DNA of 64,000 nucleotides from Verrucomicrobiia bacterium (GCA_036405135.1 DASWYF010000040.1:124001-188000), one strand, 5' to 3'. Positions 16,542 through 26,383 are shown, counted from the first letter of the stretch. Notes: generated by a model not told the origin, from the sequence alone. Made by a program: numbers and translations.

Positions 16542-17345
16542 TTAGGAGCTGGCGCTGGTGTAGCGGCTGACGGAGAAGCGCCAGAAGGCGACGGAGGCGA
16601 GCCAGCAGAGAAGTGCCATCACGAGCATGAGGGTAAGTTGGCCGGGTGAGCCGAGTTTCTGGATAAGGACGCGCACGGGGACGTTCACGACGAGCATCAT
16701 GGGCAGGACGAAGGTGAAGAAGGTCTTGAAGAGGCCTTTGAAGGCTTCGTCCGGCTGACGGGAGATGTTGAAGAGGTTGTAGTAACCCCAGACGATGCCT
16801 TGCGCGCGGACGGTCCAGAAGCTGACGCTGGTGAGCAGAAACATGAGTGAGTAATGGATGATAAGGCCCACGATGCTGAGCAGGAGGAAGCCAATGATGT
16901 GGGCGGCTTCGGGCATGATACCAAGCTTCCGGCAGGCGTAGATCATCACGGCGATGCCTGTCGCCGCGCTGATGAAGCCACCAAGGTCCACTTGCTTAAA
17001 CGAGATGAGGAAGCGGGTGTTCACGGGCAAAAGCATCATGAAGTCCAGCTTTCCGGTGCGGATGAGTTCGGAGACGTTCGCCAAGTTCACGAGAAAGAAG
17101 GCGGTGAAGAGTTGCTGGATGAAATGGCTCGCACCGAAGAGCATGACGACTTCCCACTTGCTCCAGGTGCCGATGTGCTCGGTGTGCATGTAGAGCACGC
17201 CGACGAAGATGAGTTGCAGGGCGAACCACAAGAGTTCGACGATGAGCCAGAGGATGAAGTTCGACTTGAAGCCCATCTCGCGCACGACGGAGTTACGCCA
17301 GAGCATGACGTAAATTCCCCAGTAACGTTTGATGGTTTCAGTCAT
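16542..17345 (-). CDS. ABC-2 type transporter permease (ABC2_membrane_6/DUF990)
   Basis: A 267-residue integral membrane protein with about six helices. The segment ELIRTGKLDFMMLLPVNTRF (about 89-108) is the hallmark of this ABC-2 permease family, where a G-x-(L/I)-D-x-x-L-x-x-P loop follows the second or third helix. Members usually act as a heterodimer with a second permease of the same family and a separate ATPase, exporting lipids, drugs or polysaccharides. The partner permease lies 9 bp upstream. No ATP-binding gene is next to the pair in the window. Substrate unknown. Confidence 0.85.
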   Translation of the reverse strand: MTETIKRYWGIYVMLWRNSVVREMGFKSNFILWLIVELLWFALQLIFVGVLYMHTEHIGTWSKWEVVMLFGASHFIQQLFTAFFLVNLANVSELIRTGKLDFMMLLPVNTRFLISFKQVDLGGFISAATGIAVMIYACRKLGIMPEAAHIIGFLLLSIVGLIIHYSLMFLLTSVSFWTVRAQGIVWGYYNLFNISRQPDEAFKGLFKTFFTFVLPMMLVVNVPVRVLIQKLGSPGQLTLMLVMALLCWLASVAFWRFSVSRYTSASS

Positions 17346-17354
17346 CTTAATGCA

Positions 17355-18161
17355 TCAGCCGCCGACGGCGGAGTAGTGTTTGATGCCGCGCGCCCAAACG
17401 GCGCGGGCGAGCATATAAGCCATCACGACCCAGAAGGCTTGCATGGCAAGACCGGCCCAGAGTTCGGAGCCGTTCATCTTCCCGAGATAAACATTCACGG
17501 GGAAGAACATGAGGTATGGGAACGGGGTGAAGAACATGAGCTTCGTGATCAAGGGCGGCAGGATGTCGAGCGGATAGAGCTGGCCGCTGGCGGCGTATTC
17601 CACAGCGAAGGCGATGAAGATGAAGGTGGAAACTTCCAGCACCCAAAAAGCGAGCAACGCCAACGTGTAGGAAATCAAGAACTGCAACAGCGCGGTGAGC
17701 ACCAGTGAGATCATGAACACTCCGAAGTGTGTGCCACTGGCGGGGCCGACGAAAAAGTCTCGCTGGAAAAAGATGAAGATGGACACAGGTATGATAGCCA
17801 CCAAGGTGTAAATGAGCCGACCGGAAGCGAACAGGACGAGGCGGTAGCTGAGATAATCGATGGGCTTCAGCAGGAATTGGCTGATGTTGCCGTCCTTGAT
17901 ATCGGCGGCAATCTGCCAGTCGTCCTCGGTGACGGCGGTGAAGGTGTTCACCAAAGTCACAATGAGGTAGTAAGAAATCATCTCGGCCAAGGAGTAGCCC
18001 GCGACATCATCACCGGACGTCTTCCCCTCATAGACGGCGCGCCAGATGAAGATGGTGGCCATCAACGGCACGAGTCCGAAGGCGGCGCGAAAAAAGAAGT
18101 TCACGCGGTAAACGAGCGTGTTCTGCAAACCGACATTCGCGACGTGGAGATACTTCTTCAC
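17355..18161 (-). CDS. ABC-2 type transporter permease (ABC2_membrane_6/DUF990), partner subunit
   Basis: A 268-residue membrane protein with about six helices, starting with GTG at 18161 (MKKYLHVANVGLQNTLVYRV). The phrase AADIKDGNISQFLLKPIDYL (about 90-109) corresponds to the same family loop as in its downstream partner, and a polar-aromatic ITKLMFFTPFPYLMFFPV stretch lies near residue 205. The two genes are 9 bp apart and surely co-transcribed. The upstream neighbour is divergent (RlmD), so the ATPase that should energise this pair must be encoded elsewhere. Confidence 0.85.
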   Translation of the reverse strand: MKKYLHVANVGLQNTLVYRVNFFFRAAFGLVPLMATIFIWRAVYEGKTSGDDVAGYSLAEMISYYLIVTLVNTFTAVTEDDWQIAADIKDGNISQFLLKPIDYLSYRLVLFASGRLIYTLVAIIPVSIFIFFQRDFFVGPASGTHFGVFMISLVLTALLQFLISYTLALLAFWVLEVSTFIFIAFAVEYAASGQLYPLDILPPLITKLMFFTPFPYLMFFPVNVYLGKMNGSELWAGLAMQAFWVVMAYMLARAVWARGIKHYSAVGG

Positions 18162-18392
18162 AGTATGACGGGCACTGCTGTAATGGTTTAATGCAGGTTA
18201 GTAAATGATGAAGCTGAGGAATGACGAATGACCAAATCCCAATGACGAAGGAATGAGCAATGTCCAAACCCGAATGATACATAATCGCGGAGCAATGTAA
18301 GTGAGAGTTCCCGGGTCATTCGGGCTTCGACATTCGTCATTTCGAAGATTCCCCCTTGCCCATCGGCGCGGGTTTTGCGATGAAGGCCGTTC

Positions 18393-19550
18393 ATGTTGGA
18401 TGTTTCGCAATTAAAACCGGGTTCGCGCCATGTCGTGACGGTGCAGGATGTCGCTTTCGGCGGCGAGGGTGTCGCGCGGCTGGATGAGTTCGTGATCTTC
18501 GTGCCGTTCGTCCTCACGGGCGAAGAAGTGGAAGTGGAGTTGACGGAGGTGAAGAAGAAATTCGGACGCGCGAATCTGGTGCGAGTCATCAAGCCATCGC
18601 CCGAGCGCGTGAAGCCGGAATGCCAATACTACATGGACTGCGGCGGGTGCCAGTATCAGCACATCAGTTACGCAGCGCAGCTTGAGATCAAGCACAAGCA
18701 GATATCCGATCTCTTGCAGCGGTTGGGCAATATCGCTCCAGAACGCGTCACGCCAGTCATCCCCTGCCCTGAGCCGTATGGTTACCGGAATCGCATCATG
18801 ATCCGCAGCCAGTGGAACGGGCGGTTGAAGAAATTGCACATCGGTTACGTGGCGCAGGACAGCCGGTTCGTGGTGGATGTGGAGGAGTGCAAGATCGCGG
18901 AGAAAGTCTTGAGCGATCAGATTCCGGCGGTGCGAGCGAATCCGCCGCCGAAGGGTGGATTGAAGGTCGTGCTGCGCATCCCGCCGGAAGGTTGGGAAGT
19001 GCCGGAGAATTCGTTCTTTCAGAACAATTTCTTCCTACTGCCGAAGCTAATCGAAGCAGTGCGCGATCGCATCAAGGATGCGGGCACGAGTCATTTGGTG
19101 GATGCGTATTGCGGCGTGGGCTTCTTCGGCATCGAACTGGCGAAGTATGTGGAGAGTTTCGCGGGTGTGGAACTCGATATCCCGGCGATCAAGGCGGCGC
19201 GCAAGAATCTGGCGAATCGCGGATTGACGAATGGCGAGTTCATCGCGGGTCAAACAGAGGTGGAATTGCCGAAGCTGATGGCGAAGTTCGACGCAGCCAA
19301 GACCACAGTGATCATTGATCCGCCGCGCAAGGGTTGTCATCCAGGTGCGATCACGTGCTTGAGGGAAAATCGTCCGGCACAAATCCTCTACGTCTCTTGC
19401 CATCCGGCCACATTGGCACGAGATTTGAACTTATTGTGCGCGGACGGGGTCTATGAAGTGGTGCAAGTAGTGCCGCTGGACATGTTCCCGCAGACGCAAC
19501 ATGTGGAATGCGTGGCGGATTTGCGCCTGTGCAAATCTGTAGAAGTGTAA
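18393..19550 (+). CDS. rlmD: 23S rRNA (uracil-C5)-methyltransferase RlmD/RumA family
   Basis: A 385-residue SAM-dependent RNA methyltransferase of the TrmA/RumA family. It begins with a TRAM domain (about 1-65), then the 4Fe-4S cysteine set C77, C83, C86 (ECQYYMDCGGCQYQ) and C166 (DVEECK). The Rossmann methyltransferase part has VDAYCGVGFFGIELA (about 236-250), VIIDPPRKGC (about 306-315) and the catalytic YVSCHPATLARD with C336; the late E in QHVECVADL is the general base. Which uridine it modifies (1939 or 747 in E. coli numbering, or a tRNA) cannot be told from sequence alone. It is divergent from the ABC permeases. Confidence 0.9.
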   Translation: MLDVSQLKPGSRHVVTVQDVAFGGEGVARLDEFVIFVPFVLTGEEVEVELTEVKKKFGRANLVRVIKPSPERVKPECQYYMDCGGCQYQHISYAAQLEIKHKQISDLLQRLGNIAPERVTPVIPCPEPYGYRNRIMIRSQWNGRLKKLHIGYVAQDSRFVVDVEECKIAEKVLSDQIPAVRANPPPKGGLKVVLRIPPEGWEVPENSFFQNNFFLLPKLIEAVRDRIKDAGTSHLVDAYCGVGFFGIELAKYVESFAGVELDIPAIKAARKNLANRGLTNGEFIAGQTEVELPKLMAKFDAAKTTVIIDPPRKGCHPGAITCLRENRPAQILYVSCHPATLARDLNLLCADGVYEVVQVVPLDMFPQTQHVECVADLRLCKSVEV

Positions 19551-19629
19551 GGGAATTGTAACGTTGCTGGCGGTCCAATGGGCTTGTCAGCAAGCTGATG
19601 TTCGCGTCAACTGAGGCCACAGAAATCTT

Positions 19630-22416
19630 ATGACCGTGACGGAAAAACCGCCCCTGCGATTTTCGCTAAAGATTCTTCCGTGGCTGATCGCGCTGGCAGC
19701 ACTCGGTGTGTATCTTGCCACCGCGAGCGGCTGGGTGACGTCGAAAAGCCTGCCCATCACCAGCAAACTTCTTGGCTGGGACTGGTGGTCTATACAAGCC
19801 CTGCCTCCCTTGCTGTATCTTGTCACGCTACCGATTGCATGGCTGCCCGCAGGCAGCGCCCCTGCGGTGATGAACGCGTTGACGGCCATACTGGCCGCGT
19901 TGACTCTGAGCACGCTAACCAGGACAGTGGCCTTGCTGCCGCAAGATCGCACCCGGGAACAACGTCAAAAAGAGCGCACCACAAACGGTCTGTTAAGCAT
20001 TCCGACAAACTGGATCCCCCCGCTCTTTGCCGCTCTAACCTTGGGTTTGCAGATGAGCTTTTGGGAGCACGCCACAGCCTTGACGGGTGAAATGCTGAAC
20101 CTGCTGCTGTTCGGTCACATCATCCGCTGCCTGCTGGAGTACCGTCAGGAAAAGAAAACAACTTGGCTCTACCAGTTCGTATTTTTCTACGGTCTGGCGA
20201 CGACGAACAACTGGGCGATGATCGGTTTTTTCCCCTTCTTCCTGATCACACTCATCTGGTTTCAGGGCAAATCGTTCTTCAAGCTCAGGTTACTGGCCAA
20301 GTTTGCCGGCTTCGGTTTGCTTGGCCTTTCGCTCTACCTGCTCATGCCGCTAGTGGAAAGTTTGAGAGGAAACGGCGATTTTGTGACGCTGCTGCACGAA
20401 CAACTCGGCCAGCAAAAACTCGCTCTCCGCACCATCCCCCCCTGGCTTCCGCTGATCCTTTCCCTCGTCGTGTTCCTGCCTTTGATTTCCATCGGCATCC
20501 GGTGGCCATCGAACATGGGTGAAGCCAACCCCATCGCCTCATTTCTCACGTTACTGATGTTCTACCTCGTCCACGCGATGTTTTTAGGATTCAGCATATG
20601 GGTGATGTTTGACCCGGTTTACAGCCCGCGGGGAATGGCGATGGGCGTAGGAATCCCTCAGCTCACTTTTCTGACCTTCAATTACTTGATCGCCCTGAAC
20701 ATCGGCTACTACAGCGGCTATTTCCTGCTCATTTTCCGCCAAGGGGACCAACGCGGCTGGAAACGGCAATCATCCTTGAATTCCGCTTTGGGCTGGCTGA
20801 TCACCATACTGATGTGGACAGGTCCCTTTGTCACTGCGGGAGCGTTAGCCTATCGTAATTTTCCGACCATCCGGGGAAACAACACCCAAGCGTTAAAAGA
20901 ATACGCACAACGCATGGCCGCACAACTGCCCGAAACTAGCGCCATACTGCTCAGCAGCGATCCCCAGTTGATCCTCCTGCTGGAAGCCCACTTTGCATCG
21001 GAAGGGAAAAATCCCCATCTGATGCTGGACACACGGTTTCTCCCCGAATCCAGATATCAGGAAACCCTCTCCCGTCATTATCCGGGACGCTGGAGCAACC
21101 TGATCAAAGAGAAAAACTTGCCCGATCCTCTGCCCTCGCCTTTAGTTGGAGAAGTCATCAAATTCCACTCACAAAGCAACCGCCTCTGTTATCTTCATCC
21201 TGTGAGCGGACCGCACCTGCTGGAATCGTTCCATCTGCGGCCCAAAGGTCTGATTTACGAACTTGTCCCTTATCAGCCAGACCAGATACTGGCGCCTGTC
21301 CTGACAGAATCAGAAAAAAAGCTGAACGAGGCATTCTGGCAGGAACAGCGGGACTATCTGAACCGGCTGCAACCCTACACCCACCACCCCTATAGTGATG
21401 CAGCCATGGTAGCCCGCCACCTCTCCCGATGCCTTGATACCTGGGGTGTATATCTGCACAACTCCGGCAAGGTCAATGAGGGGGCAAAAGCCTTTGATGA
21501 CGCCTTGATGCTGAACCCTCAGAACACCATTGCCGCCATAAACCGCTCGGGCAAAATAGAATCAGATGATTGGGGGCGGGGGCAAACTTGGAGCACCCTC
21601 ATGAGGGAGTATGGTCTGGTCTGTGCACCTCAATTGCAATACGAGCTGGGCCGCACCCTGGTCTCCTTTGGTCTGCTCAGGCAAGCTGCGGAGCAAATCG
21701 CGTACGCAGTGAAAGCAAAACCCGGGCAAACGGAGTATTTACTCGCTTATACGGAAGTCTTATTGCGCGGACAGGCCCCCAAACAGGCGCTCGCCTTGTT
21801 GGCTTCGGCGCAACGTTCACCTGACTTCCCCAAACTTTCCCTGCCCATCCGGATGGAATTCATTCATCAAGAATCGCGAGCCAACGCAGCAATGGGGAAT
21901 TATGCACAGGCAGAGCAGGCATTGCTCGCTGCACAAAAAGAATATCCGAAAGAAAAACTTCCTCTCGTCGGCCTCTTCAATCTCTATCTCGCCCAGAAAG
22001 ATTATCCCAAGGCCATCGCCATCACCCAACAGCAGCTCACCCTCAACACGAACAATGCGGAAACCCTGATGAACCTGGGCGCACTATACCTTCAGACGGG
22101 TGAAGACGCAAAAGCCATCGCACCCTTGGAACAGGCGGTAAAACTGCGCCCGGAGCATCCTGTCATACTGATGAACCATGCGAATGCAAAATTGCGGATG
22201 AATGACCTGGCGGCTGCCGAAAAAGGCTTTCTCAAAGTAGCAGTGCTGCAAACCAACAATCCTGCGCCCCTGTTCTATCTGGGTGAAATTGCCGCTCGAA
22301 AGGACAAAAAAGATGAGGCCATCCGCCATTATGAAACATTCCTGGCCAAAGTGCCTGCCAACTCTGCGGATGCCCAGCAAGCCAGACAACGGCTGCAGCA
22401 ATTGAAAGGCAACTGA
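19630..22416 (+). CDS. Membrane protein with DUF2723-like GT-C part fused to TPR repeats
   Basis: A 928-residue protein. The N-terminal 400 residues have about ten hydrophobic helices and a loop pattern like DUF2723 (a GT-C type fold related to protein O-mannosyltransferases), though the usual acidic motif near the first loop is weak. Residues about 400-590 are a soluble periplasmic part. Residues about 600-925 are tetratricopeptide repeats (ALMLNPQNTIAAINRSGKIE, TLMNLGALYLQTGEDAKAIA, PLFYLGEIAARKDKKDEAIR). It likely anchors or glycosylates envelope components; no substrate can be named. The gene leads into glycosyltransferase genes on the same strand. Confidence 0.75.
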   Translation: MTVTEKPPLRFSLKILPWLIALAALGVYLATASGWVTSKSLPITSKLLGWDWWSIQALPPLLYLVTLPIAWLPAGSAPAVMNALTAILAALTLSTLTRTVALLPQDRTREQRQKERTTNGLLSIPTNWIPPLFAALTLGLQMSFWEHATALTGEMLNLLLFGHIIRCLLEYRQEKKTTWLYQFVFFYGLATTNNWAMIGFFPFFLITLIWFQGKSFFKLRLLAKFAGFGLLGLSLYLLMPLVESLRGNGDFVTLLHEQLGQQKLALRTIPPWLPLILSLVVFLPLISIGIRWPSNMGEANPIASFLTLLMFYLVHAMFLGFSIWVMFDPVYSPRGMAMGVGIPQLTFLTFNYLIALNIGYYSGYFLLIFRQGDQRGWKRQSSLNSALGWLITILMWTGPFVTAGALAYRNFPTIRGNNTQALKEYAQRMAAQLPETSAILLSSDPQLILLLEAHFASEGKNPHLMLDTRFLPESRYQETLSRHYPGRWSNLIKEKNLPDPLPSPLVGEVIKFHSQSNRLCYLHPVSGPHLLESFHLRPKGLIYELVPYQPDQILAPVLTESEKKLNEAFWQEQRDYLNRLQPYTHHPYSDAAMVARHLSRCLDTWGVYLHNSGKVNEGAKAFDDALMLNPQNTIAAINRSGKIESDDWGRGQTWSTLMREYGLVCAPQLQYELGRTLVSFGLLRQAAEQIAYAVKAKPGQTEYLLAYTEVLLRGQAPKQALALLASAQRSPDFPKLSLPIRMEFIHQESRANAAMGNYAQAEQALLAAQKEYPKEKLPLVGLFNLYLAQKDYPKAIAITQQQLTLNTNNAETLMNLGALYLQTGEDAKAIAPLEQAVKLRPEHPVILMNHANAKLRMNDLAAAEKGFLKVAVLQTNNPAPLFYLGEIAARKDKKDEAIRHYETFLAKVPANSADAQQARQRLQQLKGN

Positions 22417-22502
22417 CCGCTTTGCGTTGGACGCCTCCCCCGCACATCGCTACCTTGCCGCGCAAACTAACTCCGGCCAATGATAATACGCCGGAACCGT
22501 GA

Positions 22503-23675
22503 ATGCGGGTCACGCACATCATCACACGATTGATCGTTGGCGGCGCACAGGAGAACACCGTCTCCAGTGTGTTGGGCCTGCGCTCGCGTCATGGATTGGA
22601 CTGCGATCTCGTCAGCGGTCCCACAGCAGGGCCGGAAGGCTCACTGGAACGTCTCTTCGTCAATTTTCCCGGAGTGCTCTCGCACAATGAACATTTGGTG
22701 CGCCCGGTATCCCCCTTGCAGGATTGGAAAGCACTGACGACACTCACTGAATATCTCAAACAACGAAAACCGGACGTAGTCCACACCCACAGCGGTAAAG
22801 CAGGCGTGCTGGGACGATTAGCCGCAAAACGAGCCGGTGTGCCGGTCATCATCCACACCATCCACGGGCCATCCTTTGGTAAATTTCAAGGGGCACTCGC
22901 CAATTTTGTTTTTACTAATGCAGAGCGTTATGCAGCAAGGGTCACGGATCATTTCATAGTCGTGGCGAATGCGATGACTGAGCAATACCTTGCCGCAGGC
23001 ATTGGACTGCCGGAGCAATACACCCGCGTTTTCAGCGGCTTCGATCTGCAGCCTTATCTGACGGCTAAAAACGACCAAGCCCTGCGCCAAAAACTTGGCA
23101 TCGCTCCAGGTGATTTCGTCATCGGAAAAATCGCACGCTTGTTCGAACTGAAGGGCCATGATGATTTGCTGACCGTTGCCCCCAAGATTGTCAGTGCCTG
23201 TCCCCAGGTGAAGTTCCTCCTCGTGGGCGATGGCGTGCTGCGCCCCTCACTTGAGGAACAGATCAAGCGCATGGGCTTAGAGAAGCAATTCGTCTTCACC
23301 GGATTAGTTCCCCCGAAAGAAGTAGCACGTTATGTCGGCATCATGGATGCACTGGCTCACCTATCTCTGCGTGAGGGATTGCCCCGCGCCCTGCCCCAAG
23401 CCTTGGCCGCAGGCAAACCCGTGGTCGCATATGACTGCGATGGAGCCAAGGAAGTTTGCCTGCCTGAGCAGACTGGTTTCCTCATCCAGCCGAAAGATTT
23501 TCCGCGCCTAGAACACGCGCTCGTTTCGCTGGCGAAAGACGCGGCCTTGTGCCGGCGACTCGGCTTACACGGGCAGGCGTTGGTTCGCAATTGGTTCCCC
23601 GTCGAAAGGATGGTGGATGATTTGTTTCACTTGTATCAAAAGCTGCTAAAGACTGGAGGCGGGCCTAAGGGCTGA
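22503..23675 (+). CDS. Glycosyltransferase family 4 (GT-B)
   Basis: A 390-residue GT-B fold enzyme. The N-terminus (MRVTHIITRLIVGGAQENTV) is typical of GT4 with the glycine-rich acceptor loop, and HTHSGKAGVLGRLAAKRAGV follows at about 95-115. The C-terminal donor domain has GKIARLFELKGHDDLL (about 207-222) and the EGLPRALPQALAAGKPVVAYD block (about 288-308), corresponding to the E-x7-E nucleotide-sugar site. It adds a sugar to a lipid-linked or polymer acceptor at the cytoplasmic membrane. The next gene, a WecA/TagO-like transferase, starts 2 bp after the stop, so the two act in one envelope glycan pathway. Confidence 0.92.
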   Translation: MRVTHIITRLIVGGAQENTVSSVLGLRSRHGLDCDLVSGPTAGPEGSLERLFVNFPGVLSHNEHLVRPVSPLQDWKALTTLTEYLKQRKPDVVHTHSGKAGVLGRLAAKRAGVPVIIHTIHGPSFGKFQGALANFVFTNAERYAARVTDHFIVVANAMTEQYLAAGIGLPEQYTRVFSGFDLQPYLTAKNDQALRQKLGIAPGDFVIGKIARLFELKGHDDLLTVAPKIVSACPQVKFLLVGDGVLRPSLEEQIKRMGLEKQFVFTGLVPPKEVARYVGIMDALAHLSLREGLPRALPQALAAGKPVVAYDCDGAKEVCLPEQTGFLIQPKDFPRLEHALVSLAKDAALCRRLGLHGQALVRNWFPVERMVDDLFHLYQKLLKTGGGPKG

Positions 23676-23677
23676 TT

Positions 23678-24691
23678 GTGGAATTTCCGCTGAACATCTA
23701 TCTGCTTTCGCTGATCACAGCCGCACTCGTCAGCGCGATCAGCTTGCCGCTCTGGCGCACATGGTGTCGCCGCACGAATCATGTCGATGATCCCGGCCAT
23801 CGGAAGATTCACACTGAACCGGTTGCCTTGGCGGGTGGATTGGCCGTCGCCACGGGTTTGTTCGTGCCGATTCTTTTCGGGTGTCTGCTGCTCTTTGGCG
23901 GCAGCTGGGCGAACTCTTTGGCCTCAACCCTGGGACTGAATCTGGATGCGTTGGAGGCGATGCGTTACGGCATCGAGAAACGCGCCTTGCAGCTCGGCAC
24001 CATTCTGTTGGGCGCATTCGGCATGCTGACTCTGGGCTGGTGGGATGACCGATATGAGATGAAAGCCGCGCCCAAGTTCATCGGGCAATTGCTTATTGCA
24101 TCGCTCGTTGCCGCAGTTGGTGTGCGCGTGACTCTGTTCGTCCCGATCCCGCTTTTCGGATTCATCATCACGGTGCTTTGGATACTTACGCTCATCAACG
24201 CACTGAATTTCATGGATAACATGAACGGCCTGTGCGGTGGCCTTGGGTTGAATGGCGCTTGGTTTCTGGGGATGAGCGCAGCGATTCACGGGCAATATCT
24301 CGTAGCAGCTCTTGCCGCATTGAGTGTGGGCGCATTGCTCGGATTTCTCCCCTACAACTTTCCGAAAGCCAGTGTGTTCCTCGGAGATGCAGGCAGTCAC
24401 TTGGTCGGCTATCTGCTGGCCGTGCTGGCAATTCTACCTTCCTTCCACACGCCAGAGCATCCGAACACTCTGGCGGTACTGGTGCCTTTAGTCATCCTCG
24501 CTGTCCCCTTGGGCGATCTCCTCTGCGTGGTCATCATCCGCTACCGCTTGGGCAAACCGTTCTGGATTGGGGATAACAATCACCTATCTCACCGGTTAGT
24601 CAGGCGCGGATTGAGCAAGCCCACGGCCGTGCTGGTGATCTGGTTGTTGGCTGGACTGGCGGGGATATTGGGGTTGCTGATGCTAGGATAA
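23678..24691 (+). CDS. Undecaprenyl-phosphate N-acetylhexosamine-1-phosphate transferase (WecA/TagO/MraY family)
   Basis: A 337-residue polytopic membrane enzyme starting with GTG, 2 bp after the stop of the GT4 gene. It carries the family signatures: VDDPGHRKIHTEPVALAGGL near residues 28-47, GWWDDRYEMKAAPKFIGQLL around 118-137, the catalytic NALNFMDNMNGLCGG (about 172-186) and PYNFPKASVFLGDAGSH (about 226-242). The HRKIHTEP form and GDAGS are typical of the WecA/TagO group that starts O-antigen, teichoic-acid-like or capsule glycans by moving a sugar-1-phosphate onto undecaprenyl phosphate. It complements the PF02397-type initiating enzyme at 59881. Confidence 0.92.
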   Translation: MEFPLNIYLLSLITAALVSAISLPLWRTWCRRTNHVDDPGHRKIHTEPVALAGGLAVATGLFVPILFGCLLLFGGSWANSLASTLGLNLDALEAMRYGIEKRALQLGTILLGAFGMLTLGWWDDRYEMKAAPKFIGQLLIASLVAAVGVRVTLFVPIPLFGFIITVLWILTLINALNFMDNMNGLCGGLGLNGAWFLGMSAAIHGQYLVAALAALSVGALLGFLPYNFPKASVFLGDAGSHLVGYLLAVLAILPSFHTPEHPNTLAVLVPLVILAVPLGDLLCVVIIRYRLGKPFWIGDNNHLSHRLVRRGLSKPTAVLVIWLLAGLAGILGLLMLG

Positions 24692-24751
24692 ATCCCCACT
24701 ACGCAAGCAGTTGCCAATCGTCTCCTCCTCCTCCATGCTCCCTTTGTTCGA

Positions 24752-26323
24752 ATGAATAAACGGTTCTATATTACTACGGCCATCGATTACGTGAACGGGC
24801 AGCCTCACTTGGGGCATGCCTATGAAAAAGTGATCTCAGATGTGATCAACCGCGCACAACACAGCTTGGGGAACGAGTCTTTCTTCCTCACCGGTCTGGA
24901 TGAGCACGGGCAAAAGGTCCAGCAAGCCGCGATGGCGGAGGGCAAAGGCCCGCAAACTTACACTGATGAACTGGCCACCAGCTGGCAGTCCTTCGTCCGC
25001 AAGCTGGAGCTGTCCAACAACGATTTCGTCCGCACGTCTTCGCCGCAACATAAAAAAGTGGTGCAGGCGATCCTGAGCAAGCTGCATGCGGAAGGGCATT
25101 TTTATAAGCAGACTTATTCCGGCTTCTATTCCGCACGGCAGGAAACATTCCTGACCGAAAAAGACCGTCTGCCCGACGGCACGTTTGACGCGATTTACGG
25201 CGAGGTCACGAAGCTGGAAGAGGACAACTGGTATTTCAAGATGCAGTCGCATCAGCAATGGCTGATCGAGTACATCGAAGCCAATCCCTCATTCATCGAA
25301 CCAAGCTATCGCCGCAATGAAGTACTAGGCTTCCTCAAGAACAACACGCTGGAAGATTTGTGCATCACGCGTCCGGCAGCGCGCTTGAGCTGGGGCATCC
25401 CCCTGCCCTTCGCGCCGGATTTCGTGACATATGTCTGGTTCGATGCCTTGGTGAACTACATCAGCATCCCCGCCGCCCACGGTGATCCCGTGGTCTGCCA
25501 GGCACTCGGATCGAAGCCGGAAGAGTTCTCTCAAGGCAGCGAACATCTCTCACTCTGGCCCGCTAACATTCACGTCATCGGCAAGGACATCCTGAAATTC
25601 CACGCGGTCTATTGGCCCATCATGTTGAAGGCGATGGGCCTGCCGATGCCGAAGCAGATCCTCGTGCATGGCTGGTGGCAAAAGAACGGCGAGAAGATCG
25701 CCAAGTCCACCGGCAACATCGTCGATCCCGTCGCCGTCATTGATGACTGGGGGCTGGATGCGTTCCGCTATTATGTGGTGCGCGAACTGGCGATTGGCCC
25801 GGATGGCAACTGGACGGATGAAGGTTTCAGCCAGCGTTATCATGCGGATTTGGCCAAGAACATCGGCAACCTGCTGAACCGTTCGGTGTCCATGCTCAAG
25901 AACTATAACAGCGGTTTGGTTCCGGCTATCTCACGAGAACTGGCCGCGGAAGCCGAAGCAGCGATGACGAAGTTCAAAGCGCAATTGCAGGCGAATGAAT
26001 TGCAGGACGCGCTCGAGACGATGCTGGCCTATTCCACCCGCTGCAATGTTTACATCGAGCAGACGGCCCCGTTCAAATTGAAAGATGCCGCTCAAAAGGA
26101 ACGGCGCGATGAGATCATGTATAATCTCATTGAGAGTTGCCGCATCATCGCCGTGCTGCTCTGGCCGTTCATCCCGAACTCCGCCGGACGAATCTATCAG
26201 CAGCTCGGGCTTACCGGTCAGCCGGACAAACTGGCGGACGCCGTCTGGGGCAAGCTGCCGCAAGGTCATCAATGCGGTGATCCCGTCGCTCTCTTCCCGC
26301 GCCGGGACCAGCCGAAGAAATGA
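24752..26323 (+). CDS. metG: Methionyl-tRNA synthetase
   Basis: A 523-residue class I synthetase that charges tRNA-Met in the cytoplasm. The HIGH motif is HLGH (19-22) and the KMSKS equivalent is KIAKS at about 315-319 (GEKIAKSTGN). The connective insertion between them carries no C-x-x-C pairs, so it belongs to the zinc-free MetRS group (YSGFYSARQETFL where zinc forms have cysteines). The C-terminal EMAP-II-like tRNA-binding domain found in many bacterial forms is absent. It lies 60 bp after the WecA-like gene; a Sel1 gene follows 60 bp downstream with its own promoter candidate. Confidence 0.95.
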   Translation: MNKRFYITTAIDYVNGQPHLGHAYEKVISDVINRAQHSLGNESFFLTGLDEHGQKVQQAAMAEGKGPQTYTDELATSWQSFVRKLELSNNDFVRTSSPQHKKVVQAILSKLHAEGHFYKQTYSGFYSARQETFLTEKDRLPDGTFDAIYGEVTKLEEDNWYFKMQSHQQWLIEYIEANPSFIEPSYRRNEVLGFLKNNTLEDLCITRPAARLSWGIPLPFAPDFVTYVWFDALVNYISIPAAHGDPVVCQALGSKPEEFSQGSEHLSLWPANIHVIGKDILKFHAVYWPIMLKAMGLPMPKQILVHGWWQKNGEKIAKSTGNIVDPVAVIDDWGLDAFRYYVVRELAIGPDGNWTDEGFSQRYHADLAKNIGNLLNRSVSMLKNYNSGLVPAISRELAAEAEAAMTKFKAQLQANELQDALETMLAYSTRCNVYIEQTAPFKLKDAAQKERRDEIMYNLIESCRIIAVLLWPFIPNSAGRIYQQLGLTGQPDKLADAVWGKLPQGHQCGDPVALFPRRDQPKK

Positions 26324-26346
26324 GCTTCGGCGGGTTGATTCATGTC

Positions 26347-26376
26347 TTGAAAAAAGAGCGTAAAAGGTTCTAACAT
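26347..26376 (+). promoter_or_regulatory. Sigma70-like promoter candidate, possibly giving a leaderless mRNA
   Basis: TTGAAA (26347-26352) and TAACAT (26371-26376) are 18 bp apart. The ATG of the Sel1 gene at 26384 falls 8 nt after the -10, about where transcription would begin, and no Shine-Dalgarno sequence is present. Confidence 0.45.
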
Positions 26377-26383
26377 CGCCACC

